Shown here in pieces: positions 62,773-64,000 of a DNA stretch of 64,000 nt. Every line of letters begins with the position of its first letter. Within the stretch, counting starts at the first letter, position 1. The stretch comes from Stenotrophomonas maltophilia (lineage in GTDB: Bacteria > Pseudomonadota > Gammaproteobacteria > Xanthomonadales > Xanthomonadaceae), in NCBI GenBank assembly GCA_900113425.1, contig FOZF01000002.1, positions 186,001 to 250,000 of the forward strand, given 5' to 3'. The translations under genes and the position numbers were made by a program. The notes below the pieces were generated by a model. That model was given only the letters and a program-made list of their open reading frames with translations, made no database searches and had not been told where the DNA came from.

Positions 62773-64000
62773 ATGCTGAAGATCATTTGCCTGACCGCTG
62801 CCCTGGGGGCAGCGCTGGGGACGACCGCGCATGCGGCCGACCTGGAATTCAACGGCCGCCATGCGCGTGCCGAAGTGGCTGCCAAGGGCAGCTTCGTGCT
62901 GCACACGCCGAACGGCGCCGTGCCGATTGCCGCCGCGCCGATGCGCAGCCAGACCGGAAGCGTGATGTTCGACGCGCTGTTCGCGCTGGCCCAGCAGGAG
63001 ATGGCGCAGGACCGGGTCGATGCGATCCGCGACCCCGCCTTTGACGAAGGGCGGCCGGTGCCATGCGACTGCTTCCAGACCGGTGCCCGCTGGCCCTACG
63101 TGTGGACCCGCGATGTCAGCTTCGCCGCCGACCTGGCGTTGGCGCGGCTGGATCCGCAGCGCACGCGTCAGTCGCTGCAGTTCAAGTTGTCGGCTGCCCG
63201 CGACGGGCGCACGCCCGGCCTGTTCGTCGCGCAGGACACCGGCTCCGGCGGCAGCTGGCCGATCAGCAGCGACCGCGTGGTGTGGTTCCTGGCCGCACGC
63301 CACCTGCTGGAGGATCCTGCTTTTGCCGAACAGGTCTGGCAGGCGCTGCAGGGCACGCTGGCGCAGGACCGGGCGATGGTGTTCGACCCGCAGATGGGCC
63401 TCTATCGCGGCGAAACCTCGTTCCTCGACTGGCGTGAACAGACGTATCCGGACTGGACCCGGGAGAACGTGCGCTTCATCGGTGATTCCTACGCGCTGTC
63501 CACCAACGTCCTGCACTACCAGGCACTGCGGCTGGCAGAGCAGATGGCCGCGCAGCGGGGCGATGATCGCCGTGCGCAGTACAAGGCGTGGGCCGATGAA
63601 CTGGCGGTACGGATCGATGCGCGCTTCTGGCGCGACGACATGGGCCAGTACATGAGCTACATCGGTGAGGCGGCGCATCCGGTGCCCTACGCCAAGGTCG
63701 ACCTGCTGGGCCTGTCGCTGGGCATCCTGGCCGACGTGCTGCCCGAGGGGCGTGCGCGCCGCGCGCTGGCGGCCTACCCGATGGGGCCGGCCGGCAGCCC
63801 GGTGGTGTGGCCGCAGGAAGCGCAGCAGCCGATCTACCACAACCGTGCGATCTGGCCGTTCGTCAGTGCGTATTCGCTGCGTGCTGCGCGACAGCTGGAC
63901 GACGCGCCGCGCATCGCCGCCGAGATCCGCTCGCTGATGCAGGGGGCGGCACTGGCCGGTTCCAACATGGAAAACTATGAACTGGTCAGCCAGGCCGTGC
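62773..64000 (+). CDS. exported six-hairpin glycosidase-like protein, 5' part
   Basis: Open from ATG 62773 to the window edge (409 codons, no stop). Signal peptide MLKIICLTAALGAALGTTAH with cleavage near AHAAD. The mature part has GARWPYVWTRDVSFAADLAL, DTGSGGSWPISSDRVVWFL, RFIGDSYALSTNVLHY and VWPQEAQQPIYHNRAIWPF, as in the alpha/alpha-6 barrel glycosidases (glucoamylase or debranching-enzyme relatives). Exact GH family not assigned. Its operator and partners place it in malto-oligosaccharide breakdown in the periplasm. Confidence 0.82.
   Translation, partial: MLKIICLTAALGAALGTTAHAADLEFNGRHARAEVAAKGSFVLHTPNGAVPIAAAPMRSQTGSVMFDALFALAQQEMAQDRVDAIRDPAFDEGRPVPCDCFQTGARWPYVWTRDVSFAADLALARLDPQRTRQSLQFKLSAARDGRTPGLFVAQDTGSGGSWPISSDRVVWFLAARHLLEDPAFAEQVWQALQGTLAQDRAMVFDPQMGLYRGETSFLDWREQTYPDWTRENVRFIGDSYALSTNVLHYQALRLAEQMAAQRGDDRRAQYKAWADELAVRIDARFWRDDMGQYMSYIGEAAHPVPYAKVDLLGLSLGILADVLPEGRARRALAAYPMGPAGSPVVWPQEAQQPIYHNRAIWPFVSAYSLRAARQLDDAPRIAAEIRSLMQGAALAGSNMENYELVSQAV

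Noticed and set aside
62536..63840. 5' extension of the GH97 frame to a 1119-residue protein
   Set aside because: The extension is antisense to the signal peptide and catalytic region of the glycosidase at 62773, whereas a signal peptide and ribosome site mark 62535.

Overview
The window is a typical stretch of a GC-rich gammaproteobacterial chromosome of the Xanthomonadaceae, almost certainly the Stenotrophomonas maltophilia complex. The evidence is the fused aspartate kinase/diaminopimelate decarboxylase, the MurL/MurD2 pair (glutamate epimerised on the UDP-MurNAc peptide), AmgK/MurU cell-wall recycling, and many copies of the short GTAG-type palindrome (ggtagcgccgggccatgcccggc) known from S. 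maltophilia. No tRNA, rRNA or CRISPR array was seen.

Layout. 1-11.3 kb: bolA-family 3' end, murA, the purM/purN operon with two DUF3108 genes, the DUF2066-permease-hda operon, a palindrome-rich spacer, amgK-murU, and a glsB-type gene. 11.3-16.1 kb: M20 dipeptidase, a ComEA-like helix-hairpin-helix protein, two L,D-transpeptidase-fold proteins, HutD. 16.2-27.8 kb: a minus-strand iron block with Fur-like boxes. It holds a Fiu-type catecholate siderophore receptor with PiuC, then a second TonB-dependent receptor followed by PepSY membrane protein, DUF2271, DUF4198, ApbE and a membrane-anchored CysJ-like flavoreductase. The latter set reads as a complete route for electrons from NADPH across the inner membrane to a flavinylated periplasmic protein, plausibly for ferric-siderophore reduction. 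Each receptor is preceded by a small proline-rich membrane protein ending in a GQAPP tail.

28.7-35.4 kb: an AT-richer accessory island between a GNAT gene and the suf operon. It carries small lipoproteins (two clearly paralogous), a TonB-C-domain protein, two truncated polymorphic-toxin tips each followed by an immunity-like gene, a 98-bp direct repeat around one toxin-immunity cassette, a decayed second copy of sufS, and a chimeric ISL3/IS4 transposase relic. 35.4-40.7 kb: the intact operon of an Rrf2-family regulator and sufBCDS.

40.9-55.4 kb: SET-domain protein, PfpI-like protein, DUF1439, lipoprotein, DUF3861, HU, OsmC, two PhzF paralogues, AK-LysA fusion, murL-murD2, SMI1/KNR4 protein, dienelactone hydrolase, a 39-bp repeat array and a polyprenyl diphosphate synthase. 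55.5-64 kb: an alpha-glucan utilisation locus (GH13 alpha-glucosidase, TonB-dependent receptor, SusB-like GH97, and a partial six-hairpin glycosidase) tied together by three identical 14-bp sites, TGAATACGTATGCA, one upstream of each transcription unit.

Reading frames are long on both strands because of high GC. Where two overlapping frames compete I chose the one with a recognisable family, a ribosome-binding site and operon spacing.
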